A DNA stretch of 64,000 bases from positions 1,426,001 through 1,490,000 of the forward strand of contig JACJXW010000004.1 in assembly GCA_020636405.1 (NCBI GenBank). Direction: 5' to 3'. This document shows positions 44,925 through 53,019 of this stretch, one piece after another; position 1 is the stretch's first letter, and every line of letters begins with the position of its first letter. This stretch comes from Lewinellaceae bacterium (GTDB lineage Bacteria > Bacteroidota > Bacteroidia > Chitinophagales > Saprospiraceae). Below the pieces are notes generated by a model that saw nothing but the letters and a program-made list of their open reading frames with translations, was not told where the DNA came from and did no database searches. Made by a program: the position numbers and the translations under genes.

Positions 44925-46307
44925 ATGAAAAAAACAGTAGTCGTCGGTCTGGGAGTCGTCAACCTGGTATCCGCTTATTTTCTGGCCAGACAGGGCCACC
45001 AGTTGGTATTGGTGGACAAAGCCCCCAATCCTTTTAATCGCCCGCATTGGAAAGAACAGGGCTGCACCTTCGGAGGAGAAAATGTGCGCATGTATACCTA
45101 TACTGAAGCAGACAATTACAATGAAAAGGGCAGCCAGCTGTATTCCAAAATGGATGAAGCCTTCAACAATGTTATTAACGACAACGGATGGCTCATACGC
45201 CCCAAGGCAACATTAAATGAAAACGAACGGGAATGGATCGAGGACTTCCACTCGGTTACTCCGGCCGACGCAGTTCAATACAGTGAAGACATTTACAACG
45301 TAAACATTCAAAGCGGCCAGCTTTGGCGAAAGTGGATGAACGAAGCTCCCGAGTTGTTTGAAGGGGTAGACCTGGCCGAAGGCATTTTAAGGATTTATTC
45401 CGAATCGTCGGATTTCCGGGCTGCCCAAAAATTGCACAACAGGTTGGGTTCTTTAGACCGGATACTTAGTACAGCCGAAGTCCTGGAAAAGTACCCTCTT
45501 TTTGTGAACGCTGACGAAAAAGATATGCTGGGAGGCTGTATGATGGTCAAAGGGTTCACCCTCAAGGTGCAGGACTTTTGCAAGAAGATCATCCGGCACC
45601 TGATAGCCGAAGGCGCAACGTTCAGGTGGGATACCGAGTTTTCCGGTATTCAAAGGGCAGCATCGGGCAAAGTATCCGGGATAATAATAAACGGCGAATT
45701 GGAAGAATACGACAACTACCTTTTATCGCTCGGCGCCTATGCCGGGACGAGCCTCTGCAATACCCGAACCAACAATCAGTTGCACGGCGTACTGGGCGTT
45801 TGGCTCACCATTCCCAACCTGTATCCGGAATTGAAACACTCCATGAAGATCCACAAACTGGGGCGGGTTGGCGAAGACACCAACGTCACTCTGATACAAC
45901 GGGACGGCAAGCCCGTACTGGTACTGGGCTCAGGATACGGCTATACCGGCAATGCTGTTAAAAACAAGATTTCCAACTCCGAACTGGAGGGCATCTTCGA
46001 AAGCGTTAAACACACCGCTCAGACCTACTTTCCCAAAGCTTTCGAAGCGGCTGCATCCTATATTGACCAGGCCAAAAAATACTGCGTTCGTTCCTGGACG
46101 CCCACCGGACTGGGCATCTTTGAGGCGATTCCCGCCACCGGTGGCGGCCGGCTCATTATTACCGGAGGCAACAATACCGGGGGCTTTACCCAATCGCCTT
46201 ACATTGCCGATGCGGTGAGGAACGTCCTGAAAGGAAACAGCCATCCACTCAAAAGCCTGTTTGCGCCCAACCGCATGAAAGCAAGTGCAGACAGCTGCAT
46301 TTCTTAA
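44925..46307 (+). CDS. FAD-dependent oxidoreductase, DAO family (amino-acid oxidase/dehydrogenase-like)
   Basis: A 460-residue flavoprotein. The dinucleotide motif reads VVVGLGVVNLVSAYFLARQGHQLVLVDK; the third Gly of GxGxxG is replaced by Asn13, which is unusual. The substrate domain contains DAEL-like and WTPTGLGIFEAIPATGGGRLIITGGNNTGGFTQSPYIADAV near the C-terminus, as in DadA/glycine-oxidase-type enzymes. Such enzymes oxidise an amine C-N bond, giving an imine or keto acid. It is followed 27 nt later by an ATP-grasp ligase gene. Together with the rest of the cluster it probably modifies an amino-acid precursor; the substrate is not known. Confidence 0.75.
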   Translation: MKKTVVVGLGVVNLVSAYFLARQGHQLVLVDKAPNPFNRPHWKEQGCTFGGENVRMYTYTEADNYNEKGSQLYSKMDEAFNNVINDNGWLIRPKATLNENEREWIEDFHSVTPADAVQYSEDIYNVNIQSGQLWRKWMNEAPELFEGVDLAEGILRIYSESSDFRAAQKLHNRLGSLDRILSTAEVLEKYPLFVNADEKDMLGGCMMVKGFTLKVQDFCKKIIRHLIAEGATFRWDTEFSGIQRAASGKVSGIIINGELEEYDNYLLSLGAYAGTSLCNTRTNNQLHGVLGVWLTIPNLYPELKHSMKIHKLGRVGEDTNVTLIQRDGKPVLVLGSGYGYTGNAVKNKISNSELEGIFESVKHTAQTYFPKAFEAAASYIDQAKKYCVRSWTPTGLGIFEAIPATGGGRLIITGGNNTGGFTQSPYIADAVRNVLKGNSHPLKSLFAPNRMKASADSCIS

Positions 46308-46334
46308 TTCACCCAATTCTAAAAAACAAATACC

Positions 46335-47510
46335 ATGTTCACAAATCAATCCGGAGCGGTTCGCATTGGGATCGCAGTCAACAGCTCAGGTGCTCCAGGT
46401 GCTTCTTCCATTGAAGAACAGTATACTACCAGTAATGAAGTGTTCAACGAAATTGCCGATGTGCTCCGCCAGCACGATGCCGAAGTCTTTAAAATAGAGG
46501 CCAATGGTGCTCTTGTAGAGCAATTGTCTACTCTGGCTCCTTCCGTTGACCTTATCTTCAATATGGCTGAAGACCTGTACCAGGTAGCCTTGCCCATGGC
46601 TGTGCAACAAGTGCAATTGGAACTTGCCCCTATGCCTCTGGCGTGCACGGGCGCTACTGTTGAAGGGCACATTCTGGCCCTCAACAAAGCGCTGGCGCGG
46701 CAAGTGCTCGGCAATCGGGTAGCGCAGCCAGACTGGTGGTACCTGGACGATGCCGAAATGATGCAAACCGAAGACATTTCCTTTCCCGTCATCATCAAAC
46801 CGGCAACAGAGGGGCACAGCCTCGGCGTCCATCAAGACAATGTCGTATATTCTATGGCGGAATTGGAACAAGCTTACCGGCGCTTGCGAAAGCGTTTTAA
46901 AGGCAAATTGCTGATAGAATCCTTTTTGGACGGTGTGGAATACTCCATCGGCCTGGTCGGCAATGTAATCCTTCCTGCTGTCGCCTGGGACCTAAGCCAG
47001 ATGCCCGGGCAGCCACTGGTCAGAGGAGAAGAACTAAAGCAACAGGACCTGACCATACCCCATGCCACATTGATAACAGAGCATGCCCTTTTGGAGTCTC
47101 TAGCGACTCAAGCAGCGACAGCTCATATTGAACTGGGCCTGCAAGATTACAGCCGCTCCGATTTCCGCTCCAGGAAAGGTTCTTTTGTTCCTTGCTACCT
47201 GGAAACCAATTCTATGCCAGGATTGGAAAACCTTCAGTCCGTACTTCCCTGGGCAGCGGCCAATGCGGGCGTTACATACCCTGAATTGATCGGTTCCATC
47301 GTTGCACAGGCGTTAAAGCGGCTACCCGATGAGTATCGGGAACAACTCCATACTCAAAAATTTGAGGCCTCTTATCGGCAACTGGAGCTTCGCGCCAGTG
47401 AAGGAAAGCGTATAACCGTCAGCGGGCGGGAGTTTCGTTTGCTGGAGCCCACCCAAGAGGACACGCTCGTTGCTGCGCCGCTCGGGAAAGAACTTGCCGG
47501 ACAAATGTAG
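46335..47510 (+). CDS. ATP-grasp ligase 1 (D-Ala-D-Ala ligase-like)
   Basis: A 391-residue ATP-grasp enzyme. Visible: IGIAVNSSGAPGASSIEEQY, VDLIFNMAEDLYQ, an ATP-grasp entry (LACTGATVEGHILALNKALARQVL), the P-loop-like VIIKPATEGHSLGVHQ, the hinge LLIESFLDGVEYSIGLVG, and the metal end SFVPCYLETNSMPGL. The GHSLG and ETNSMPGL motifs match D-Ala-D-Ala ligase relatives (IKP..EGSS.G; EINT.PG), which join two amino acids through an acyl phosphate. Here Asn/Glu at the end likely bind magnesium. C-terminal residues about 340-391 are extra. It is in the cluster with a second, different ATP-grasp enzyme. Confidence 0.75.
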   Translation: MFTNQSGAVRIGIAVNSSGAPGASSIEEQYTTSNEVFNEIADVLRQHDAEVFKIEANGALVEQLSTLAPSVDLIFNMAEDLYQVALPMAVQQVQLELAPMPLACTGATVEGHILALNKALARQVLGNRVAQPDWWYLDDAEMMQTEDISFPVIIKPATEGHSLGVHQDNVVYSMAELEQAYRRLRKRFKGKLLIESFLDGVEYSIGLVGNVILPAVAWDLSQMPGQPLVRGEELKQQDLTIPHATLITEHALLESLATQAATAHIELGLQDYSRSDFRSRKGSFVPCYLETNSMPGLENLQSVLPWAAANAGVTYPELIGSIVAQALKRLPDEYREQLHTQKFEASYRQLELRASEGKRITVSGREFRLLEPTQEDTLVAAPLGKELAGQM

Positions 47511-47793
47511 CCGACAACTTTATCGGCTCGCTGAAGACAAGCTATTCTTAAACAACTTCAATCGAGTTGATGCATTGGGAAAATGAGCTGTTTTTAATCA
47601 CACGTCCCGAAAATTTTCGGTATTGAGGGGCATATGAACCGACCTGCCCGCCTTACTTAGGTCCTAAGCCTGCCGAGGAAAAAGGCACAGTGTGGGAAGA
47701 AAAGAGCCATTTTAACCCATGATAGCCCCAACGTATCAACTCTAATAATAACTAACCAGTCCTTCCCCGACGGAAGGCAAGAATATCAAGAAA

Positions 47794-48912
47794 ATGAAAA
47801 TACTATTCCTCAACAGCCGGGGCCACTGGCACAACGGCTGGCTCACCAGCCAGAAAGAATTGCAAATCGTCGTCAATATTTTGCGCAAAGCAGGTATAAC
47901 TGTAGAAACCACTGAAGTGGAAAGCATTCCTCAACTGGAAAAAGTATTGGATGAAGTTTCATCCGATACCCTGCTGTGGCCCAATGCCTATTATGTCGAT
48001 GCCGGCGGCGGTAAGGTTGCCTGGCTGAACGATTTCATCGAAGCGCGGCAGCTGCCCTATCTTGGCTCTAATGCCGAAACCCTTCGGACAGTTCTGGAAA
48101 AAGACGCCTGCCAGGCCCTGCTGCGAAACAACGGCCTGCCCATCCCCCAATTTACCGTCATCACCAGGGAGAATATAGGCGACATTTACAGCCTGATCTC
48201 GCAGAACATTTATTCTTTTCCGGTGGTATTGAAGCCCACTGCTGAATCGGGCAGCGTCGGCGTCTGCATGGCCCGGAATCTGTGGCAGGCCAAAGAATAT
48301 GCAATTCAGATCTTAAAAGACTTTCCACAGAGCAACGTCATCATCGAAGCGTTTTTGCCCAGCGATGATATCACCTGCGGCTTTCTGCAACTGGGCGAAG
48401 AGGTGATGTTGTTGCCCACTGCCTACATCGTCAAAAGCGTAGCCGGCAAAGCCAATATCCTCAGCCGGAAGGAAAGGCTGCGCCCCTGGGATGATAAAGA
48501 TAAAATGCAACCCTGCATCACCGACGAAGCCATCCTGGGCCAGCTCAGGGCCCATATCCCTGCTATCGCTGCTGCGCTCAGCATTCGGGGCATCACCCGC
48601 ATAGATGGGCGGCTGGACGCTACCGGGGCCCTACGCTTTTTCGATGTCAATGGATTGCCGGCCCTCTGTTATCCGGAAGCGGTGATGGTGAAGCAATGCT
48701 TAACCTGTTTCCCGGGTTATACGCCGATGCAGGTTTTTGAAGGGCTTATCTACACAGTTGTCTGCCAGGCGCTTTTGCAATATGAGGCAGAAGCCCCCGA
48801 TGTCATCCGGAAACGCAATCTTTTCACGATGAATAGCGACATAGTCGTCAGAAGCAGCATCGTCAACAGCGCCGTTTCAAAACAAAAAAAGATTTCTCAT
48901 GTACTTGACTAA
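47794..48912 (+). CDS. ATP-grasp ligase 2 (D-Ala-D-Ala ligase-like)
   Basis: A 372-residue ATP-grasp enzyme starting MKILFLNSRGHWHNGWLTSQ. Key parts: WPNAYYVDAGGGKVAWLNDFI, LEKDACQALLRNNGLPIPQFTVI, VVLKPTAESGSVGVCMA (nucleotide loop), NVIIEAFLPSDDITCGFL (hinge), and the metal-binding RIDGRLDATGALRFFDVNGLPAL, where Asp and Asn replace the usual Glu and Asn. It is only distantly similar to ligase 1, so the two probably act at different steps or on different acceptors. It overlaps the GNAT gene by 14 nt, showing translational coupling. Confidence 0.75.
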   Translation: MKILFLNSRGHWHNGWLTSQKELQIVVNILRKAGITVETTEVESIPQLEKVLDEVSSDTLLWPNAYYVDAGGGKVAWLNDFIEARQLPYLGSNAETLRTVLEKDACQALLRNNGLPIPQFTVITRENIGDIYSLISQNIYSFPVVLKPTAESGSVGVCMARNLWQAKEYAIQILKDFPQSNVIIEAFLPSDDITCGFLQLGEEVMLLPTAYIVKSVAGKANILSRKERLRPWDDKDKMQPCITDEAILGQLRAHIPAIAAALSIRGITRIDGRLDATGALRFFDVNGLPALCYPEAVMVKQCLTCFPGYTPMQVFEGLIYTVVCQALLQYEAEAPDVIRKRNLFTMNSDIVVRSSIVNSAVSKQKKISHVLD

Positions 48913-49471
48913 ATATTACCATGGCCTTAGTTCACCACGATTCTTTTTTAGAAAGTTAACCTATGACGATATAGTTAGCTGGATGGATTTTTATGAGAAC
49001 AACCCAAACCTGAAATATTTGGGAATTGACCTGAACAGGACGCGGTACGAAATGGCAAAAGCGTGGATTGATACCCAAATCGAACGCTATGAAAAAAATA
49101 ATTTTGGCCAATTGGGGATCATCTTAAAAGAAACGGGCGAGTTAGTAGGAACTATCGGTTTAATCATCAGCAAATATTGCAAACAAGGAACAATAGAGAT
49201 AGCGATTGCTATTAAACCTGCTTACTGGAAAAATGGCATCGGCAAAGAAGCTACCATAACTTTAATTAACGCCGTTTTTGAAAATAACTTTGCTGAAACC
49301 ATAATCGGGCTCCGCCACATAGATAACTACGCTTCACAAAAATGTACACAGAGCCTGGGCTTTGATGAAATCGGTGTACAGAAAGACGATTTAAGGACAG
49401 CCATGGTATTCCGGCTTACGAAAGCCACATGGATAAAAAGGCATGACTTCTATTGTACTACTCATCATTAA
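48899..49471 (+). CDS. GNAT-family N-acetyltransferase
   Basis: A 190-residue protein of the RimJ/RimL-like GNAT type: FFFRKLTYDDIVSWMDFY, WIDTQIERYEKNNFGQLGIILKETGELVGTIGL, TIEIAIAIKPAYWKNGIGKEATITLINAVFENN (the acetyl-CoA loop with a GIGKEA variant of Q/RxxGxG/A), and LRHIDNYASQKCTQSLGFDEIGV. It transfers an acyl group from CoA to an amine, maybe tailoring the cluster product or giving self-protection. Its start overlaps ligase 2 by 14 nt. It is notably AT-rich compared with its neighbours. Confidence 0.75.
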   Translation: MYLTKYYHGLSSPRFFFRKLTYDDIVSWMDFYENNPNLKYLGIDLNRTRYEMAKAWIDTQIERYEKNNFGQLGIILKETGELVGTIGLIISKYCKQGTIEIAIAIKPAYWKNGIGKEATITLINAVFENNFAETIIGLRHIDNYASQKCTQSLGFDEIGVQKDDLRTAMVFRLTKATWIKRHDFYCTTHH

Positions 49472-49494
49472 TGATCTAATTTCAAATTTTCATC

Positions 49495-50520
49495 ATGACG
49501 GAAACAATTGCTCTCGCTCGTAATGCCCCGAAAGCAGCAAATTACGCAGGCATAAAATATCACAATAATATTCTGCGTACGATTGGCAACACGCCTTTGA
49601 TAAAAATGAATCGCCTCAATGAAGGCTTACTTCCCCTGATATTGGGGAAGATGGAATTCCTCAACCCCGGCGGCAGCAGTAAAGACCGGATCGGCATCGC
49701 CATGATCGAAGCGGCAGAACGATTGGGCCTGCTCCAACCCGGCGGCACCATCATCGAGCCGACTTCCGGCAATACCGGCATCGGCCTGGCGCAGGCGGCG
49801 GTGGTAAAAGGCTATAAGGTTATTTTCACTATGAATGCCAAAGTCTGCCAGGAAAAGCGCAACATCCTTAATGCCTATGGCGCGGAGATTGTCGTCTGCC
49901 CCTGCGGCGTGGCGCCCGAAGACCCCCGGAGTTACTACAAAGTAGCCGAACGCCTCGTGGAAGAGACGCCCAATGCTTTCAGCCCGAACCAGTATGCCAA
50001 CCCCAATAACCCGCTGGCGCATTACCTCACCACCGGGCCCGAGATCTGGCGGGACACCGCCGGGCAGATCACCCACTTCATAGCCGGCATGGGTACGGGA
50101 GGCACCATTACAGGGGTAGCCCGGTATCTGAAAGAACAAAACCCGGACATCCGGATCATCGGCGTGGATGCTCAGGGCTCCCTCTACCGCCACTTCTACG
50201 ATGGTACGGAAGGCAAAGCGCAAGGCTACAAGATCGAAGGCATCGGCCAGGATTTTCTGCCGGATACGATCGACCTCAGCCTGGTTGACGAAGTCATCAC
50301 GGTTTCTGATAAAGAGGCTTATGCAATGGCGCGGGAAGCGGCCCGCAAAGAAGCCTGGATGGTAGGCTCTTCTGCCGGCGCGGTGATCGCCGGCGCGTTG
50401 AAAGCCGCAAAAGGGTTGGGCGAAGACGCGGTAGTCGTTCTGCTCTTGCCCGATTCGGGTAAAAATTACCTGAGTACGGTTTTTAACGACGAGTGGATGG
50501 AAGCAAATGAACTGATCTGA
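49495..50520 (+). CDS. PLP-dependent cystathionine-beta-synthase-core / cysteine-synthase-family enzyme
   Basis: A 341-residue fold-type II PLP enzyme. Lys63 in NPGGSSKDRIGI is the Schiff-base lysine; PTSGNTGIGLAQAA binds the substrate carboxylate, GMGTGGTITGVARY holds the phosphate, and GSSAGAVIAGAL supplies the pyridine contact. Overall sequence is closest to cystathionine beta-synthase cores, without the C-terminal CBS domains. The reaction is beta-replacement on serine-type substrates by thiols or amines, so it may build a non-proteinogenic amino acid such as cystathionine or a 2,3-diaminopropionate-type unit. It begins 23 nt after the GNAT gene. A housekeeping cysteine or cystathionine role cannot be excluded. 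Confidence 0.78.
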   Translation: MTETIALARNAPKAANYAGIKYHNNILRTIGNTPLIKMNRLNEGLLPLILGKMEFLNPGGSSKDRIGIAMIEAAERLGLLQPGGTIIEPTSGNTGIGLAQAAVVKGYKVIFTMNAKVCQEKRNILNAYGAEIVVCPCGVAPEDPRSYYKVAERLVEETPNAFSPNQYANPNNPLAHYLTTGPEIWRDTAGQITHFIAGMGTGGTITGVARYLKEQNPDIRIIGVDAQGSLYRHFYDGTEGKAQGYKIEGIGQDFLPDTIDLSLVDEVITVSDKEAYAMAREAARKEAWMVGSSAGAVIAGALKAAKGLGEDAVVVLLLPDSGKNYLSTVFNDEWMEANELI

Positions 50521-50612
50521 ATTTGCTACCTGTTCAGCAGGAAGTTTTTGGCGGTTAGTAAAGTACCTGCTTTCTTTACCACAGGAAGGAATAAGCGAAC
50601 AACGCACTAGTC

Positions 50613-52889
50613 CTATTGCAACCGCTGCATGTGAAACGACAACGTAGCAAACCCTCCCGCCTCGAAGTGCTCGATCTCGAAGGTATGGCGCCCGGACAAT
50701 TCCAGGACGGCCTCGTCGGTCTCGGGTTCGTGTACGTCCCAATGGCCAATGACCAGTTGGCCGTCTACGAAGAAACGCAGTCCGTCGTCGCTGGTGATGG
50801 ACACCTTATATCTCCCGGGCGTGATCTCGAAGGAGGTGGAAGCAAAAGTAGCAAACCGGTCGGCATTGACCCCCGGGGCTGGTTTTTTCCACCAGGCGTA
50901 GGCCAGTTCCTGCACCTGTTCTTCCGCGTCGGGTTTTTGTTCCTTGAGTTGCCGGAAAGCTTCGTAGTTGCTGAGCGGATGGGTGCTTTCGTTGTACTCG
51001 TAAAAGCGCACTTTCCAGTCGAGTTTCTTTTCGAACCGGTAGAAGCCAAAGGGTACAGTGGCTCCTCGCTTGTATTGCTCACCGAACTGTCCGGTAACTT
51101 CTTCGCCGATGAATTCAAGGCCGAGTTTCAGTTCTTCCCCTGTTGAGTCCCGTACGGCTGTAATGGTGGCCGGGAAGGTTCCCGTTTTAGGGTTCACCCC
51201 GGTAAAACCCTGCCCTCCGTTGAGGCGCCAGTTGCCCTGGGGGCCGAGCAGGAGGAAGGTGTAGAGGCTGTCCCTTATATCGCGCAGCCATATAGACGGG
51301 CGGAGGAAATCGTAAGGCCCCCATTCGTTGACCAGAATAAACTTGCGGCCCCGCACGTGCCCATCCGGCAGCATGGCGTTCATGCCATCGGGTAGAGGCT
51401 GAGGCTCAAAGGCGCCCACCGGCGCCAGGTCCCGGGCCAGGCCCGGCCATTGTTCGAGTTCTTCCGGTAGCGGTGGCTCGCTGATCCTGTTTAGTTTTTT
51501 ATAGGCAGTGGCGTCCCCCCACTTGTCCGGTTGGCAAACGTCGTTCTTGACGAAGTAAAATTGCCGGTTGGGTTTTTCGGCCAGCAGCAGCCTTTCAAAA
51601 TTGTAGAACTGATTGTCGTCGTTGATGGCAACCTTGTCGGTTCCGGAGATCTTTAGCGGGACTTTGACGTCTACAAAGTAATTGTGCTGGATCTCATAGT
51701 CGCGGCTGGAAACGTCCTTTGCCTGGGCGTACCCCCAGTCTTCCGGCTGCTGATCGCGTTCCCACAGTTGAACGCCGATGCTGTCGCCGGCAAAATAATT
51801 GCGGACGATGGCGTTGTCCTGCCCGTGCTCGATGGCGACGCCGTGCCGGCATTCGCAGATGGTATTTCCCGTGATAAGGGTCTCAAAGCTATAGCCTCCC
51901 CAGACGCCATAGGTGCAGTCTTCCAGTTGGTTGTTGGCCAGAATGTTGCGGCTGAAGGTCACCTCAATACCGTTGGTGGGAGCATGGGAGAAATCGTTGC
52001 CGAAGATGATGTTGTCGTTGCACCCGCCTTCACCACTATCCATACTGGATTGCCCGGCCCAGAGAAAGAAGCCGTCGCCGGAATGGGTGGCGGAATTGTA
52101 AGCGAAGGTATTATTGCTGCTCTGTTCATAGCAGAGGATACCCGCTGAATCCTGCCCCCGGCTGTAGAAACCATGGCTGTAGCCGCGCACATTCCAGTCC
52201 AGGCGGTTATGCATGACCTTATTGTTGCTGGAACGATACAGGCCGATGCCGATGCCGGAGTTGAAGTGGATGGTATTGTTGTAAAACAGGCCGTTGTTAC
52301 ACTGGGTGAGCATCAGCCCGTTTTGCCCTCCGGTGACGGACAGGTAGCGGACGGTAGCGTGGTTGCAGCCTTTGAGGTAAACGGCGGCGCCATAGCGCAG
52401 CCATTCGTCGGCCTCATTGTCATGGTAGCTGAGCCAGTCGGCGAGGTCTTCGCGTTCGCGGATGCTTTGCAGCCGCTGGCGGTAGTTATAGCTGAGGTCG
52501 CAGTGTTCCAGGAGGAGGCTGTCCGTATTTTCCGCCATCAGGGCTATCTTATAGCCGCGGGCTTTCAGGTTGCGGATAGTGACGTTCCGGCTGTTGCGCA
52601 CCAGCACTGCCAGGCCGGAGTACTGGTTGGGGCGTTGATCCCCGGTGGCGCCGTTCATCTCCGCTCCATTGAAATCGACGGTGATGTCCTCGCCTTCGAT
52701 CACGACCAGGGGCTGGTGGAGGCTGTCGGGGCCGGCAAGCCTGTAGGCGCCGGGGGTTATGGTTGTACTGGAAGTGATCACCAGTCCGGGCTGAAGAGGT
52801 ATGGATGCTGGCGTTCCTGGCTGGCCCTGACAGGATGCCAACCCTAATGCCAATCCCAAAAGGAAGGGGAGCAACACACTTCTGGGCAT
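50613..52889 (-). CDS. Secreted lipoprotein with right-handed beta-helix and PA14-like C-terminal domain
   Basis: A 758-residue protein. The signal ends in a lipobox (LALGLASC), so it is lipid-anchored. Residues about 85-440 form a NosD/pectate-lyase-type parallel beta-helix with repeated turns (NVTIRNLKARGYKIALMAEN, GLMLTQCNNGLFYNNTIHFNSGIGIGLY, GNTICECRHGVAIEHGQDNAIVRNYF). The C-terminal part (about 620-758) is PA14-like: FEITPGRYKVSITSDDGLRFFVDGQLVIGHWDVH. Such proteins often bind or cleave polysaccharides; no catalytic residues can be assigned with confidence. It lies convergent with the PLP enzyme gene and 130 nt from the M49 peptidase gene, with a perfect 20-bp inverted repeat between. 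Confidence 0.78.
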   Translation of the reverse strand: MPRSVLLPFLLGLALGLASCQGQPGTPASIPLQPGLVITSSTTITPGAYRLAGPDSLHQPLVVIEGEDITVDFNGAEMNGATGDQRPNQYSGLAVLVRNSRNVTIRNLKARGYKIALMAENTDSLLLEHCDLSYNYRQRLQSIREREDLADWLSYHDNEADEWLRYGAAVYLKGCNHATVRYLSVTGGQNGLMLTQCNNGLFYNNTIHFNSGIGIGLYRSSNNKVMHNRLDWNVRGYSHGFYSRGQDSAGILCYEQSSNNTFAYNSATHSGDGFFLWAGQSSMDSGEGGCNDNIIFGNDFSHAPTNGIEVTFSRNILANNQLEDCTYGVWGGYSFETLITGNTICECRHGVAIEHGQDNAIVRNYFAGDSIGVQLWERDQQPEDWGYAQAKDVSSRDYEIQHNYFVDVKVPLKISGTDKVAINDDNQFYNFERLLLAEKPNRQFYFVKNDVCQPDKWGDATAYKKLNRISEPPLPEELEQWPGLARDLAPVGAFEPQPLPDGMNAMLPDGHVRGRKFILVNEWGPYDFLRPSIWLRDIRDSLYTFLLLGPQGNWRLNGGQGFTGVNPKTGTFPATITAVRDSTGEELKLGLEFIGEEVTGQFGEQYKRGATVPFGFYRFEKKLDWKVRFYEYNESTHPLSNYEAFRQLKEQKPDAEEQVQELAYAWWKKPAPGVNADRFATFASTSFEITPGRYKVSITSDDGLRFFVDGQLVIGHWDVHEPETDEAVLELSGRHTFEIEHFEAGGFATLSFHMQRLQ

Positions 52890-52922
52890 GGTTGAAAGTT
52901 TTGTTTTTCGTTTCGTTCTGTA

Positions 52923-52980
52923 GTTAAAGTTAATAAACCGGCGGCTTATATGGAAACCTGGCCGGTTTATTAACTTTAAC
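52923..52980. repeat. Perfect 20-bp inverted repeat with 18-nt loop
   Basis: GTTAAAGTTAATAAACCGGC (52923-52942) is the exact reverse complement of 52961-52980. It is 39 nt downstream of the M49 peptidase stop and upstream of the beta-helix lipoprotein ATG, both on the minus strand. No T tract follows on either strand, so it may be an attenuator, processing hairpin or regulator site rather than an ordinary terminator. Confidence 0.75.
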
Positions 52981-53019
52981 GACTGCCCTGAAGCAAGTAT
53001 ACGGAGAGGAGGTTAGGGT

